Shown here: positions 8,219 through 17,344 of the stretch, one piece after another | How the letters are laid out: every line of letters starts with the position of its first letter | Position numbering within the stretch: position 1 is the stretch's first letter | Assembly: GCA_900541665.1 (NCBI GenBank) | Contig: UQKV01000015.1 | Coordinates: 1 to 46,063, forward strand | Reading direction: 5' to 3' | Source: an uncultured Collinsella sp. | GTDB lineage: Bacteria > Actinomycetota > Coriobacteriia > Coriobacteriales > Coriobacteriaceae | DNA length: 46,063 nucleotides | Notes under the pieces: model-generated | What the model was told of the DNA's origin: nothing | What the model saw: the letters and a program-made list of their open reading frames with translations, nothing else | The model's database searches: none | Translations under genes and position numbers: made by a program

Positions 8219-9895
8219 TTAGGCGAGCTCAGCGGTACCCAGATCGGCGTGCTTCTGCGGATCGACATAGAGGTGCTTAATGCGATCGGAGCCGGCGATG
8301 GTGTGCGTGTAGAACATAATCGGGATGACCGGGCAGTCGGCAGAGACCATTGCGTCGGCCTCCTGCATCTTAGCGACGCGCTCCTCGTCGTCAACAATAG
8401 TACGAGCCTCGTCGACCTTGGCGTCGAACTCGGGGTTGTTGTAACCGGAGCGGTTGTCGCCACCGAGGGAGTCGGAGTGGAACAGCGGATACAGGAAGTT
8501 GTCCATGATCGGGTAGTCGGCAATCCAACCCAGACGACCGAACTGATAGTTAAAGTTCTGATACTGCTCGAGCAGGGCAGACCACTCAGGGGTATCGGAG
8601 ACAGCGGTAACGCCAACCTTGGCGAGGTCACCGATGATGGACTCCATGATCTCCTTGTGACCGCCATCCTGGTTGTAGGACAGGGTCACGCTAATGCCAC
8701 GATCCCCGTTAGCGCCAGCGGGAGCAACCTTGTCGAGGTACTCGTTAGCCTTGTCGACATCGTAGGCGCAGAACTCCCATGCGCCCTCCTTGTAGCCATC
8801 GATGCCCGGAGGAACAATGCCGTCGGCAGGAGTACGGGTACCCTTGAAGATGGTCTTGCAGATGGCCTCACGGTTAATGGCCAGGGAGATGCCCCTACGC
8901 AGGTCGGCGTTGTTGAACGGCTCGGCCGTGGTGTTGCAGGTCAGATAGTACGTGGAAGGCTCGGCGCCGAGCAGCATGCGCTCGCCGTCACCCATGGTGT
9001 AGCCGTCCTTGGACACGCCGCGATCCTTCTTGGCGGCATCGATCTGAGCGACGGGAACGTCGCAGACATCGAGGTTACCGGCCTGGAACTCCTTGTAAGC
9101 GGTCTCCATGTCCTTGATGACCTGGAAGTGGATGCCATCGATCTTGGCCTTGTCGCCATAGTAATCGTCGAACTTCTTGACGTTGATCTCCTGGCCATCC
9201 TCCCACTTGCCGTCCATCATGAACGGGCCGTTACCGACCGGGGCAAGATAGAAGCTCTTGACATCGGACTCGGCGCACTCGGGAACCGGGGCCAGAGCCG
9301 GATGAGAGGCGACGAAGGGGAAGTCAGCGTAAGCGGAAGACAGCTTGACGACGAGGGTCTCATCGTCGGGGCAGGTAACACCGCTGAGCTCGGTAGCGTT
9401 ACCGGCAAGCAGATCGTCATAGCCCTCGACCATGGAGAGGTGATAGGAGACCTCGGAAGGGCCGTACTCGGTAGCGACAGCCGACTTGGTGTTGACCAGA
9501 CGCTCCCAACCGAGCTTGAAGGACTTGGAGGTAACGTCGTCACCGTTGTGGAACTTGGCCTTCTTGATCTTGAAGGTAAACTCGGTGGCGTCGTCGTTGG
9601 ACTCAAAGGACTCGCAAGCCAGCGGAACGATCTCGCCCTTCTCGGCGTCGTAAGAGGTCAGAGCGTCGAAGAGCTGGTACTCGACCTGAGTGCCCTGGTC
9701 CTCCTGGACGTTGTAGGGGTCGATGCAGACCGGGTTGTTGATGTAGAAGTTCAGCGTCGAACCGGACTCAGAACCGGAAGCGTCGCCGCCCTTCTTGCCG
9801 CATGCGGCAAGAAAAGCCATGGAGCTCGCAGCAAGGGTACCGCCAACGAAGGCGCGACGACCCATAACGGGCTGGTGGAACATAGAATCAGCCAT
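8219..9895 (-). CDS. oppA: Oligopeptide ABC transporter, substrate-binding lipoprotein OppA
   Basis: A 558-residue extracellular solute-binding protein of family 5 (SBP_bac_5). The N-terminus combines a twin-arginine motif (GRRAFVGG, R13-R14) with a lipobox LAAC (C32), so it is probably Tat-exported and lipid-anchored. The mature part opens with a Gly/Ser linker and holds the family core features (KFHNGDDVTSKSFKLGWERL; RRGISLAINREAI). ATG 9895 was chosen because AAGGAGG lies 5 bases upstream; the open frame extends 16 codons further without a good site. It heads oppABCDF. Peptide binding is inferred from the complete five-gene set. Confidence 0.92.
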   Translation of the reverse strand: MADSMFHQPVMGRRAFVGGTLAASSMAFLAACGKKGGDASGSESGSTLNFYINNPVCIDPYNVQEDQGTQVEYQLFDALTSYDAEKGEIVPLACESFESNDDATEFTFKIKKAKFHNGDDVTSKSFKLGWERLVNTKSAVATEYGPSEVSYHLSMVEGYDDLLAGNATELSGVTCPDDETLVVKLSSAYADFPFVASHPALAPVPECAESDVKSFYLAPVGNGPFMMDGKWEDGQEINVKKFDDYYGDKAKIDGIHFQVIKDMETAYKEFQAGNLDVCDVPVAQIDAAKKDRGVSKDGYTMGDGERMLLGAEPSTYYLTCNTTAEPFNNADLRRGISLAINREAICKTIFKGTRTPADGIVPPGIDGYKEGAWEFCAYDVDKANEYLDKVAPAGANGDRGISVTLSYNQDGGHKEIMESIIGDLAKVGVTAVSDTPEWSALLEQYQNFNYQFGRLGWIADYPIMDNFLYPLFHSDSLGGDNRSGYNNPEFDAKVDEARTIVDDEERVAKMQEADAMVSADCPVIPIMFYTHTIAGSDRIKHLYVDPQKHADLGTAELA

Positions 9896-9994
9896 GCCAT
9901 CCTCCTTATGAGATAGGACAAAGAAATGTTCAGTCGGACACATGTCGAGACAATCCGATCCGAACCATTAAAACGCCGCCCGTTGCTATGGCTG

Positions 9995-10023
9995 GTTATG
10001 CACAACGGACCAACGTTTCGCAA
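9995..10023 (-). promoter_or_regulatory. Candidate promoter of oppA
   Basis: Minus strand TTGCGA (10018-10023), 17-bp spacer, CATAAC (9995-10000), about 100 bases before the oppA ATG. The match to consensus is moderate. The spacer begins AACGTTGG, so an AAACGTT core overlaps the -35; the same core occurs upstream of gap and of satA. Confidence 0.3.
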
Positions 10024-10135
10024 TACAGTAGCGCATTTTATGCACGATTTGGGGCTAATTCCGGTCAACGGTCAAGAATTTCTTTAGTTGGGCGAAGTAT
10101 GTGGGGATATTTTGACTCTGTTACAAATATGTAAA

Positions 10136-10163
10136 CAAAAAGGGTCCCGCACCTGCGAGACCC
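10136..10163 (-). terminator. Terminator after secG
   Basis: On the minus strand GGGTCTCGCA pairs with TGCGGGACCC around a short loop, then a T-run (TTTTTG). It starts about 25 bases after the secG stop and ends the glycolysis-secG transcript. Confidence 0.75.
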
Positions 10164-10188
10164 ATTGCAAACGTATATACGCCGATGC

Positions 10189-10443
10189 TTAGTAGCCGAC
10201 GATGCCCTGCGGGAAGAAGAACATGCACAGGACGACACACACGGCAAAAACGACGGCCATAATTACCGTCAGGCGATCGAGGTTCTGCTCCATGACGCCC
10301 GTGGCAGAGCTGGAGTTATACAGCGAGCTAGCGATCATATCCGAAACGCCGGTGCCCTTACCGGAATGCATCAGGACGAGAATCGTCAACGCCACGGCAG
10401 AGACAGCCCAAACGACAAACAGCAGAATCTGGAACGGACCCAT
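10189..10443 (-). CDS. secG: Preprotein translocase subunit SecG
   Basis: An 84-residue protein with two hydrophobic segments (about 4-24 and 55-77) joined by a loop with the family's GKGTGVSDMI. SecG is the small subunit of the SecYEG membrane channel and eases SecA-driven export. AAGGAGC lies before the ATG. Its place after tpiA/gpmI matches the gap-pgk-tpiA-secG order of many actinobacteria. It ends with a strong terminator. Confidence 0.92.
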   Translation of the reverse strand: MGPFQILLFVVWAVSAVALTILVLMHSGKGTGVSDMIASSLYNSSSATGVMEQNLDRLTVIMAVVFAVCVVLCMFFFPQGIVGY

Positions 10444-10548
10444 AGATAAGCTCCTTAATAGAACAATTCAAACTCCAGTACTGTACCACAATCCCCCGCT
10501 CTCCCCTACCTGCCACTCGGGGACGGGGCAGATATGGCAGAAATACCA

Positions 10549-10579
10549 AAAAAGGGGTTGCCCGAATATGGGCAACCCC
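10549..10579 (-). terminator. Terminator after gpmI
   Basis: A 10-bp perfect stem (GGGGTTGCCC with GGGCAACCCC) with a 6-base loop, then TTTTTT on the minus strand; CCCCTTTT on the plus strand makes it partly bidirectional. It lies just after the gpmI stop, so secG is probably reached by readthrough or its own promoter (10444-10548, none recognised). Confidence 0.85.
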
Positions 10580-10606
10580 TTTTCAAAGAAACCTTGGCGT
10601 TTTCTT

Positions 10607-12160
10607 TTAGGCCTCGGTGGCGAGCACGCGACCCGTCATCTCGGCGGAAGGCTCAATACCAGCCATGGTGAGCATGGTCGGAGCGATATCGGAGAGACGA
10701 CCGTCCTCGATACCGGTGAGCTGTGCCTTCTCATCAACGATGATAAACGGCACGCGGTTAGTGGTGTGAGCCGTAAACGGATGCTTGGAACCGTCGGAAG
10801 CAACGTCAAACATGTGATCGGCGTTGCCGTGGTCGGCGGTGATCAGCGCAAAGCCGCCCTTGGCGAGAATCGCCGGGACGACCTTGGACAGGGCATCGTC
10901 AACAGCCTCGACGGCCTTAACGGCGGCGTCGAAGACACCGGTGTGACCAACCATGTCGCAGTTCGCGAAGTTCACAATGTAGAAATCAGCGCGATCCTCG
11001 TTGATGGCAGCGACGAGCTTCTCGGTAACCTCGGGAGCGCTCATCTCGGGCTGCAGATCGTAGGTAGCGACCTTGGGGGAAGCGACGAGCACGCGCTCCT
11101 CGCCCTCCTTGGGCTCCTCGATGCCGCCGTTGAGGAAGAACGTCACGTGGGCGTACTTCTCGGTCTCGGCGGTGTGCAGCTGCTTCAGGCCGTTGGCGGC
11201 GATAACGTCGGCCAGGACGTTCTCGGGGAACGTCTTGGGGAAGGCGACCTCGACGTCAAACGTCGGATCGTACTCGGTCATCGTAACAAAGTGCGAAAGC
11301 TTGATCTGCTCGCGCTCAAAGCCGTCGAACTCCTTGTCCGTGAACACGCGGGTCATCTGACGGGCGCGGTCGGGACGGAAGTTGAAGAAGATGGCCGCGT
11401 CGCCCTCGTGGATGCCCTCGTTGTGGGCAGCGAAGGGCTCGACGAACTCGTCGCCGCGCGGGTCCTTCTCGTAGTAGGCCTTGATACCGGCAACGGGGTC
11501 GACATCGGCATCGGACGCATTGACCATGACGTCGTAGGCACGCTGGATGCGCTCCCAACGGTTGTCGCGGTCCATGGCCCAATAACGGCCCGACACGGTA
11601 GCAACGCGAGCGTCGCAACCGGTCTCCTCGGAGATCTTAGCCAGGAAGGCGCAGAACTCACTCATGTAACCGGCACCGGACTGCGGGTCAACGTCGCGGC
11701 CATCCATGAAGGCGTGGACGCGAACGGTCTTGACACCGTGCTCGGCAGCCATCTTGACCAGAGCCTCGACGTGGTTCATGTGGGAGTGAACGCCGCCAGG
11801 GCTCATAAGGCCCATGAGGTGAAGAGTCTTGCCGTCTGCCTTGACGTCGTCCATAGCCTTGACGAAAACCTCGTTCTTGGCGATGGAGCCGTCCTTGATG
11901 GCATTGTTGATACGCGAAAGCTCCTGGAACACGATGCGGCCGGCACCGATGTTGAGGTGGCCCACCTCGGAGTTACCCATCTGGCCATCGGGAAGACCCA
12001 CGTCCTCGCCCGAAGCGCCGAGCGTGGTGTGGGGGTACTTCTCGTACAGGCTATCAAGGAAGGGCGTCTTGGCAGCGGCGACGGCGTTCTCGCCATCGGC
12101 CGGAGCCAGGCCGCAACCATCCATGATGATCAGGAGTGCAGGAAGATGACGCTGTGCCAT
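10607..12160 (-). CDS. gpmI: 2,3-bisphosphoglycerate-independent phosphoglycerate mutase
   Basis: A 517-residue metalloenzyme that interconverts 3- and 2-phosphoglycerate in glycolysis. It shows the alkaline-phosphatase-like core: IIMDGCG with metal ligand D14, the phosphorylated Ser64 in GQMGNSEVGH, the substrate region VHSHMNH and the second metal site ITADHGNADH. The length is normal for the two-domain family. It starts 5 bases after the tpiA stop, in one transcript with pgk and tpiA. Confidence 0.96.
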   Translation of the reverse strand: MAQRHLPALLIIMDGCGLAPADGENAVAAAKTPFLDSLYEKYPHTTLGASGEDVGLPDGQMGNSEVGHLNIGAGRIVFQELSRINNAIKDGSIAKNEVFVKAMDDVKADGKTLHLMGLMSPGGVHSHMNHVEALVKMAAEHGVKTVRVHAFMDGRDVDPQSGAGYMSEFCAFLAKISEETGCDARVATVSGRYWAMDRDNRWERIQRAYDVMVNASDADVDPVAGIKAYYEKDPRGDEFVEPFAAHNEGIHEGDAAIFFNFRPDRARQMTRVFTDKEFDGFEREQIKLSHFVTMTEYDPTFDVEVAFPKTFPENVLADVIAANGLKQLHTAETEKYAHVTFFLNGGIEEPKEGEERVLVASPKVATYDLQPEMSAPEVTEKLVAAINEDRADFYIVNFANCDMVGHTGVFDAAVKAVEAVDDALSKVVPAILAKGGFALITADHGNADHMFDVASDGSKHPFTAHTTNRVPFIIVDEKAQLTGIEDGRLSDIAPTMLTMAGIEPSAEMTGRVLATEA

Positions 12161-12165
12161 ATGTC

Positions 12166-12933
12166 CTACTCGCCTGCCTTGACGACCATAGAGGCGAAGT
12201 CGGCAGCCTTGAGCGAAGCGCCGCCCACAAGGGCGCCGTCAACGTCGGGCTTGGCGACGAGCTCGGCGATGTTGCCGGGCTTAGCGGAACCACCGTACAG
12301 GACGCGGATGCCGTTAGCGAGCTCCTCGCCGAACATCTCCTTGAGGGTCTCACGGATAGCGCCGCAGACCTCCTGAGCGTCCTCGGCGGTAGCGGTCTTG
12401 CCGGTGCCGATGGCCCAGATGGGCTCGTAGGCGACGACGACCTGCTTGGGGCAGGTGATCTCAAGACCAGCAAGGCCAGCCTTGACCTGGTTCACGACGT
12501 GCTCGACGTAGGTGCCGGCCTCGCGGACCTCAAGGGACTCGCCGCAGCAGAAGACGGGAACAAGACCGGCGGCAACGAGGGCCTTGGCCTTCTTGTTCTG
12601 ATCCTCGTCGGTCTCGTGGAAGTAATCACGACGCTCGGAGTGACCGATGATGCAGTAGGTGCAGCCAGCAGACTTGAGCATGTCGCAAGAGGACTCACCG
12701 GTGAAGGCACCCTTGGCCTCCCAGTACACGTTCTGTGCACCGAGGGCGATGGGGGCAGCCTGAATGCGGTCATGAACCGTGGTGATGTCGATGGTCGGAG
12801 GGCAGACGAGCACCTCGACGCCAGCCGGAACCTCGGGCAGAGCCTGAGCCAGCTCGTCGGCGAGCTTGGCGGCCTCGGCGACGTCGTTGTTCATCTTCCA
12901 GTTACCAGCGATAAGAAGGGTGCGATTAGGCAT
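12166..12933 (-). CDS. tpiA: Triosephosphate isomerase
   Basis: A 255-residue TIM-barrel enzyme that interconverts glyceraldehyde-3-phosphate and dihydroxyacetone phosphate. Catalytic K13 (GNWKMN), H98 (IIGHSERR) and E170 (VVAYEPIWAIGTGKTA) are all present, as is the C-terminal phosphate loop (YGGSAKP, LVGGASL). The start was set at ATG 12933, which overlaps the pgk stop in ATGCCTAA, with GGAGG upstream inside pgk. The longer open frame would add 21 residues that do not fit the family. Confidence 0.96.
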   Translation of the reverse strand: MPNRTLLIAGNWKMNNDVAEAAKLADELAQALPEVPAGVEVLVCPPTIDITTVHDRIQAAPIALGAQNVYWEAKGAFTGESSCDMLKSAGCTYCIIGHSERRDYFHETDEDQNKKAKALVAAGLVPVFCCGESLEVREAGTYVEHVVNQVKAGLAGLEITCPKQVVVAYEPIWAIGTGKTATAEDAQEVCGAIRETLKEMFGEELANGIRVLYGGSAKPGNIAELVAKPDVDGALVGGASLKAADFASMVVKAGE

Positions 12934-14116
12934 CGAGAAGCGCCTCCACTCCGGGCAGGGCCTTACCCTCAACGAGCTCCATGGAAGCGCCACCACCGGT
13001 GGAGATCCAGCTCATCTTGTCGGCCAGGTTGAACTTGTTGACAGCTGCGACGGAGTCGCCACCGCCGATGATCGAGGTGCAATCGGCCTCGGCGACAGCC
13101 TCGGCGATAGCCTGGGTGCCGTGAGCGAAGTTGTCGAACTCGAAGACGCCCATGGGGCCGTTCCAGAACACGGTCTTGGCGCCCTTGACGGCCTCGGCGT
13201 AAAGCTCCTCGGTCTTGGGGCCGATATCCATGCCCTCACGATCGTCGGGGATAGCGTCCGAAGCGACAACCTCGGGAACAGCGTCCTCGCCAAAGTGATC
13301 GGCAACGCGGTTGTCGATGGGGAGCAGGATCTTGACGCCCTTCTCCTCGGCCTTCTTGAGCATCTCGCCGGCACGCTCGACCCAGTCCTCTTCCTTGAGG
13401 GACTGACCGACGGACAGGCCCTGAGCCAGGAAGAACGTGTAGGCCATACCGCCACCGATGATCAGGGTGTCAGCGGAGTCGATGAGGTGATCGAGAACGC
13501 CGATCTTGGAGGAAACCTTGGAACCGCCGACGATAGCGACGAAGGGGCGCTCGGGCTCGGCGAAGATGCCGGTCAGCGTGTCGACCTCCTTCTCGAGCAG
13601 GAAGCCGGCGACGGCAGGCAGGTAAGCGGCGGGGCCCACGACGGAACCCTGGGCGCGGTGAGCGGTGCCGAAGGCATCGAGAACGAAGACGTCACCATAG
13701 GAAGCGAGCTTCTTGGCGATCTCGGGATCGTTCTTCTTCTCGCGCTTATCGAAGCGGACGTTCTCGAGAACGAGAACCTTGCCCGGCTCGACGGCAGCGA
13801 CAGCCTCGGCAGCCTTCTCGCCGTAAGTGTCGGCGACAAAGGCAACGTCGAGACCAGAGAGCTCGGCGAGCTTCTTGGCGACAGGCTCAAGGGAGAGCTC
13901 AGGCTGGAAGCCGGTGCCATCGGGACGGCCGAGGTGGCTCATGAGGATGACGCGAGCGTTGTGCTCAACGAGATAGTTGATGGTGGGCAGGGCAGCCTTG
14001 ATACGGGTGGTGTCGCCAACGACGCCATCCTTGATAGGCACGTTGAAGTCAACGCGGACGAGAACGCGCTTGCCGTCGACATCGATGTCGCGGACGGTCT
14101 TCTTGGTAAAGGCCAT
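12926..14116 (-). CDS. pgk: Phosphoglycerate kinase
   Basis: A 396-residue two-domain kinase that makes ATP and 3-phosphoglycerate from 1,3-bisphosphoglycerate. It carries RVDFNVP (19-27), the substrate-binding SHLGRPDG, the hinge region and the nucleotide loop GGGDSVAAVNKF near the C-terminus, ending STGGGASMELVEGK. ATG 14116 was chosen (AAAGG about 10 bases upstream; the protein begins MAFTKKTV, as usual). It is coupled to tpiA by an 8-base overlap. A terminator separates it from gap. Confidence 0.96.
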   Translation of the reverse strand: MAFTKKTVRDIDVDGKRVLVRVDFNVPIKDGVVGDTTRIKAALPTINYLVEHNARVILMSHLGRPDGTGFQPELSLEPVAKKLAELSGLDVAFVADTYGEKAAEAVAAVEPGKVLVLENVRFDKREKKNDPEIAKKLASYGDVFVLDAFGTAHRAQGSVVGPAAYLPAVAGFLLEKEVDTLTGIFAEPERPFVAIVGGSKVSSKIGVLDHLIDSADTLIIGGGMAYTFFLAQGLSVGQSLKEEDWVERAGEMLKKAEEKGVKILLPIDNRVADHFGEDAVPEVVASDAIPDDREGMDIGPKTEELYAEAVKGAKTVFWNGPMGVFEFDNFAHGTQAIAEAVAEADCTSIIGGGDSVAAVNKFNLADKMSWISTGGGASMELVEGKALPGVEALLDA

Positions 14117-14173
14117 GTTTGCTTCTACCTTTCGTACGTGTCTGCCTCCCATTACGGCAGACGATTTCCTATA

Positions 14174-14219
14174 AAAAGGGCGCGACCCTAGGGTGTAAGC
14201 CCTATAAGGCCGCGCCCTT
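14174..14219 (-). terminator. Terminator between gap and pgk
   Basis: On the minus strand AAGGGCGCG (revcomp of 14211-14219) pairs with CGCGCCCTT (revcomp of 14176-14184), then TTTTTAT. The loop holds a second possible stem (TAGGG/CCCTA). It would let gap be made at a higher level than pgk-tpiA-gpmI. Confidence 0.75.
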
Positions 14220-14256
14220 CTTTAGACGCTCAACGAGCTATTCGCTAAAAGCTAAA

Positions 14257-15282
14257 TTAAGCAACGAACTTCTCGAAGTACTTGATGGTGCGGACCATCT
14301 GAGAGGTGTAAGAGTTCTCGTTGTCGTACCAAGAGGTGACCTGAACGAGGGTCTGGCCGTTGCCGAGGTCAGAGCACATGGTCTGAGTGGCATCGAAGAT
14401 GGAGCCGTGGGTCTCGCCGATGATGTCGGTGGAGACGATGTCGTCCTCGTTGTAACCGAAGGTCTCGGAGATGGTGGCAGCGTAGGCCTTCATAGCGGCG
14501 TTGACCTCGTCGACGGTGACCTTCTTGTCAACGACAGCGTAGAGGTTGGTGATGGAGCCGGTCGGCGTCGGGACGCGCTGGGCGGCACCGATGAGCTTAC
14601 CGTTGAGCTCGGGAAGAACCAGGCCGATAGCCTTGGCAGCACCGGTGGTGTTGGGGACGATGTTGACGGCGCAGGCACGGCTACGACGCTTGTTGCCCTT
14701 GCGCTGCGGGCCGTCGAGCGGCATCTGGTCGCCAGTCCAGGCGTGAATGGTGGTCATGATGCCGGACACGATGGGAGCGAAGTCGTTCAGACCCTTGGCC
14801 ATCGGGGCGAGACAGTTGGTGGTGCAGGAAGCAGCGGAGATGATGTTGTCCTCAGCGGTCAGCGTCTCATGGTTGACGTTGTACACGATGGTGGGCAGAT
14901 CGCTGCCAGCCGGAGCGGAGATGACGACCTTCTTGGCGCCAGCGTTGATGTGGGCCTGAGCCTTAGCCTTGCTGGTGTAGAAGCCGGTGCACTCGAGAAC
15001 GACGTCGACGTCGAGGTCGCCCCAAGGCAGGTTGTTGGCGTCGGCCTCCTTGTAGATCTTGATCTCCTTGCCGTCAACGGTGATGGAATCCTCGCCAGCA
15101 ACGACCTCGTGATCGCGAGCATAGTTGCCCTGCGTGGAGTCGTACTTCAGCAGGTAAGCGAGCATATCGGGAGAGGTGAGGTCGTTGATAGCGACGATCT
15201 CGGAGCCCTCATGACCGAACATCTGACGGAAAGCCAGACGACCGATGCGACCGAAGCCGTTAATAGCAACCTTTACTGCCAT
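14257..15282 (-). CDS. gap: Glyceraldehyde-3-phosphate dehydrogenase, type I
   Basis: A 341-residue NAD-dependent enzyme of glycolysis. The Rossmann motif INGFGRIGR is at 7-15 and the catalytic Cys153 is in SAASCTTNCLAP. The TGAAKA phosphate-site motif follows, and the C-terminus is WYDNENSYTSQMVRTI. ATG 15282 was chosen because AAAGGAGA lies 6 bases upstream; the frame stays open 34 codons further into the leader. The gene opens the glycolytic run gap, pgk, tpiA, gpmI. Confidence 0.96.
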   Translation of the reverse strand: MAVKVAINGFGRIGRLAFRQMFGHEGSEIVAINDLTSPDMLAYLLKYDSTQGNYARDHEVVAGEDSITVDGKEIKIYKEADANNLPWGDLDVDVVLECTGFYTSKAKAQAHINAGAKKVVISAPAGSDLPTIVYNVNHETLTAEDNIISAASCTTNCLAPMAKGLNDFAPIVSGIMTTIHAWTGDQMPLDGPQRKGNKRRSRACAVNIVPNTTGAAKAIGLVLPELNGKLIGAAQRVPTPTGSITNLYAVVDKKVTVDEVNAAMKAYAATISETFGYNEDDIVSTDIIGETHGSIFDATQTMCSDLGNGQTLVQVTSWYDNENSYTSQMVRTIKYFEKFVA

Positions 15283-15354
15283 TGTGTCTCCTTTCGTAAG
15301 GCCCCCGCGAGCTACAGCGCCCGCCGTTGAGGCCCACAAACTAACCACTCGCCT

Positions 15355-15430
15355 AATATACCTTTTTTTTGACTTGAATTTCACGAGAATGCTCGAAATT
15401 GAAAATCAAATTTACGTTAAAACGTTTTAA
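15355..15430 (-). promoter_or_regulatory. gap upstream region: -10 candidate and 14-bp palindrome
   Basis: A -10-like TATATT (revcomp of 15355-15360) lies about 73 bases before the gap ATG; its -35 is poor (TGAAAT, 17-bp spacing). At 15417-15430 is a perfect palindrome TTAAAACGTTTTAA, the size and symmetry of a repressor or activator operator. Its central AAACGTTTTA recurs upstream of satA at 28126-28135. The regulator is unknown. Confidence 0.4.
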
Positions 15431-15475
15431 AGAGTAAAACAGCAGTTCAATCCCTATATAAGCAGTTTCGCTCAA

Positions 15476-16405
15476 CTACTTGTTTGCTTCAATGAGCTTT
15501 TCAAGCCTCAAAACGCGATGATAGAGGGCCGACTTCGACAAGGGAGGGTCAGCCATCTCCCCCAAATCGCGCAGCGACAGATCGGGATAGCGCTCGCGCA
15601 GGTCGCAAAAGACCGCCAAGGCGTCCGGAAGCGTGTCGCGCAAACCCCGCTGTTCGAGCTCGTCGATCAACGCAAGCTGATGCTGGGCGGCACCCGCACT
15701 TCTGGTCTGATTGGCCAGCTCGGCATTCACGCGACGGTTTACGTCGTTCTTAACCAATTTTACCGCGCGCGCTTCCTCGATCTCGGCAACGCTGCGCTTG
15801 GCGCCGACCAGCTTTAGGAGCTGTTCGATCTCCTCGGCGCTCTTAATGTAGACGGCAAAGGATCCGCGCCGCGCGTTAACGCGCGCATGGACCCCAATCT
15901 GCTCCAATAGATCGCAAAGTCCCCGGGCATACTGCTCGCCCTGCACCGCGATCTCCAAATGAAAGTCGCCGCGGGGATCGGCCACGAAACCGCCGGCGAT
16001 GAGCGCGCCGCGGATGTAGGCCAGCCTGCAGCAGGGACGGGCAACGATGTGCCGGGGAACACCGGCGACGAGTCCTCCCCTGCGGTCTAGAATGCCCAGC
16101 AGCACCAGAGCCTTGTCCAGGTCGGGTTGATCGGGCAGGGTAATGAGATAGTTACGGACCTTATGCAAGACCGATTTACGAACAGTAAATTCCGTTTTGA
16201 GCTTAAGGATGCGATGCGTCAGTGTGATCATCGTGCGTGCGACGGCGCCCGTCTCGGTCGCGACCGTCAAACGATACCGCCCGGAGCCGGCCAGCGAAAG
16301 TGTACCGCTGACACGCGTCAGGGCGGCAAGCGTCGACAAATCGCAGTATTCACATTCGGGTTCGCAGCGCGCGAGCTCGTCACGCACCTCGGCGGTAAAC
16401 GACAT
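15476..16405 (-). CDS. whiA: WhiA-family DNA-binding regulator
   Basis: A 309-residue protein. The N-terminal two-thirds resembles the LAGLIDADG-like fold of WhiA (opening SFTAEVRDELAR; AYIRGALIAGGFVADPRGDFHLEI). A C-terminal helix-turn-helix follows (LSLRDLGEMADPPLSKSALYHRVLRLEKL, about 275-305). WhiA controls sporulation and division in Streptomyces and affects division and chromosome segregation in Bacillus. It starts 6 bases after the rapZ stop. The usual partner yvcK is not between them. Confidence 0.95.
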   Translation of the reverse strand: MSFTAEVRDELARCEPECEYCDLSTLAALTRVSGTLSLAGSGRYRLTVATETGAVARTMITLTHRILKLKTEFTVRKSVLHKVRNYLITLPDQPDLDKALVLLGILDRRGGLVAGVPRHIVARPCCRLAYIRGALIAGGFVADPRGDFHLEIAVQGEQYARGLCDLLEQIGVHARVNARRGSFAVYIKSAEEIEQLLKLVGAKRSVAEIEEARAVKLVKNDVNRRVNAELANQTRSAGAAQHQLALIDELEQRGLRDTLPDALAVFCDLRERYPDLSLRDLGEMADPPLSKSALYHRVLRLEKLIEANK

Positions 16406-16411
16406 GCAGGC

Positions 16412-17332
16412 CTATGCTTTCGTGTTGGCGCGCGACAGGTCGCGATGGGAAATGCTCACGTGATATTGGGCGCCTTCCAAATAACGTGCCGTGGCCTCGG
16501 CGATGGCGACGCTGCGGTGTTGGCCGCCCGTGCAGCCGATGGCAATAGAAAGTTGTGGCTTGCCCTCCGCGATATAGCCGGGCATGACCGTATCGAGCAG
16601 CTGCGTCCAGGCCTTCCAGAACTCCTGGGTCTTGGGATGGTCCAGAACAAAGTCGGAGACTTTCTTATCGAGACCGGTCATGGTGCGCATCTCGGGATCG
16701 TAGAACGGATTGGGCAGGAAGCGAACGTCGATCATAATGTCCGCCTCGACGGGCATGCCGTGCTTAAAGCCAAACGAGAACACGTGGACGTCCATGAGCT
16801 GCTGGTCGGACAACTCGGAGAACGCCATGCGCAATTTGTTGCGCAGGGCAGAGGTGTGCAGGCGGCTCGTGTCGATGATCATATCGGCTCGATCGCGCAC
16901 ACCCTGCAGCTGCAGGCGCTCGCGCTGAATCGCATCGGCCGTGGTCTCCCCCGGCTTGGCAATGGGATGGCGGCGGCGGTTTTCGCTATAACGACGGATC
17001 AGCACCTCGTCTGAGGCCTCGAGAAACACAATGTCACAGCTCATCTCGCGCTCCTCGAGTGCAGCAACGGCATCGAGCAGCTCATCGAACAAGCCCTGGC
17101 TGCGCAGGTCGCAGGTGACGGCAAGATGCCTGCCCACGCCCGTATTGATGCCGACGAGTTCGGCAAGCTGGGCGATCAGACGCGGAGGCAAGTTGTCGAT
17201 GCAAAAGTAGCCCATGTCCTCGAACACATGCATGGCCTGCGTTCGGCCCGAACCGGACATTCCGGTGATGATGACGATATCGGGGATGCGCTCCGAGCGC
17301 TCCGCCGCATCCATGGCATCTCCCTTTTGCAT
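16412..17332 (-). CDS. rapZ: RapZ (YvcJ) family P-loop nucleotide-binding protein
   Basis: A 306-residue protein. The N-terminal P-loop GMSGSGRT has Arg where Lys is usual, a change common in actinobacterial members. It is followed by YFCIDNLPP, the mid-region FLEASDEVLIRRYSENRRRHP and the conserved C-terminal IGCTGGQHRSVAIAE. In enteric bacteria RapZ binds small RNAs and senses GlcN-6-P; in Gram-positives its role is less clear. ATG 17332 was chosen (AGGAGG 6 bases upstream); ATG 17314 after AAAGGGAG is an alternative. Transcription must pass the nanE terminator, which ends one base before this ribosome-binding site, or start nearby. Confidence 0.93.
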   Translation of the reverse strand: MQKGDAMDAAERSERIPDIVIITGMSGSGRTQAMHVFEDMGYFCIDNLPPRLIAQLAELVGINTGVGRHLAVTCDLRSQGLFDELLDAVAALEEREMSCDIVFLEASDEVLIRRYSENRRRHPIAKPGETTADAIQRERLQLQGVRDRADMIIDTSRLHTSALRNKLRMAFSELSDQQLMDVHVFSFGFKHGMPVEADIMIDVRFLPNPFYDPEMRTMTGLDKKVSDFVLDHPKTQEFWKAWTQLLDTVMPGYIAEGKPQLSIAIGCTGGQHRSVAIAEATARYLEGAQYHVSISHRDLSRANTKA

Positions 17333-17344
17333 GTGCTGCCTCCT

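Noticed and set aside
10202..12376. A 724-codon open frame on the plus strand
   Set aside because: It is antisense to secG and gpmI, both unmistakable; no ribosome-binding site or protein family matches it.
16412..17332. Arg in place of Lys in the RapZ P-loop as a sign of inactivity
   Set aside because: GxSGxGR(S/T) is common in actinobacterial RapZ proteins, so it is not special to this gene.
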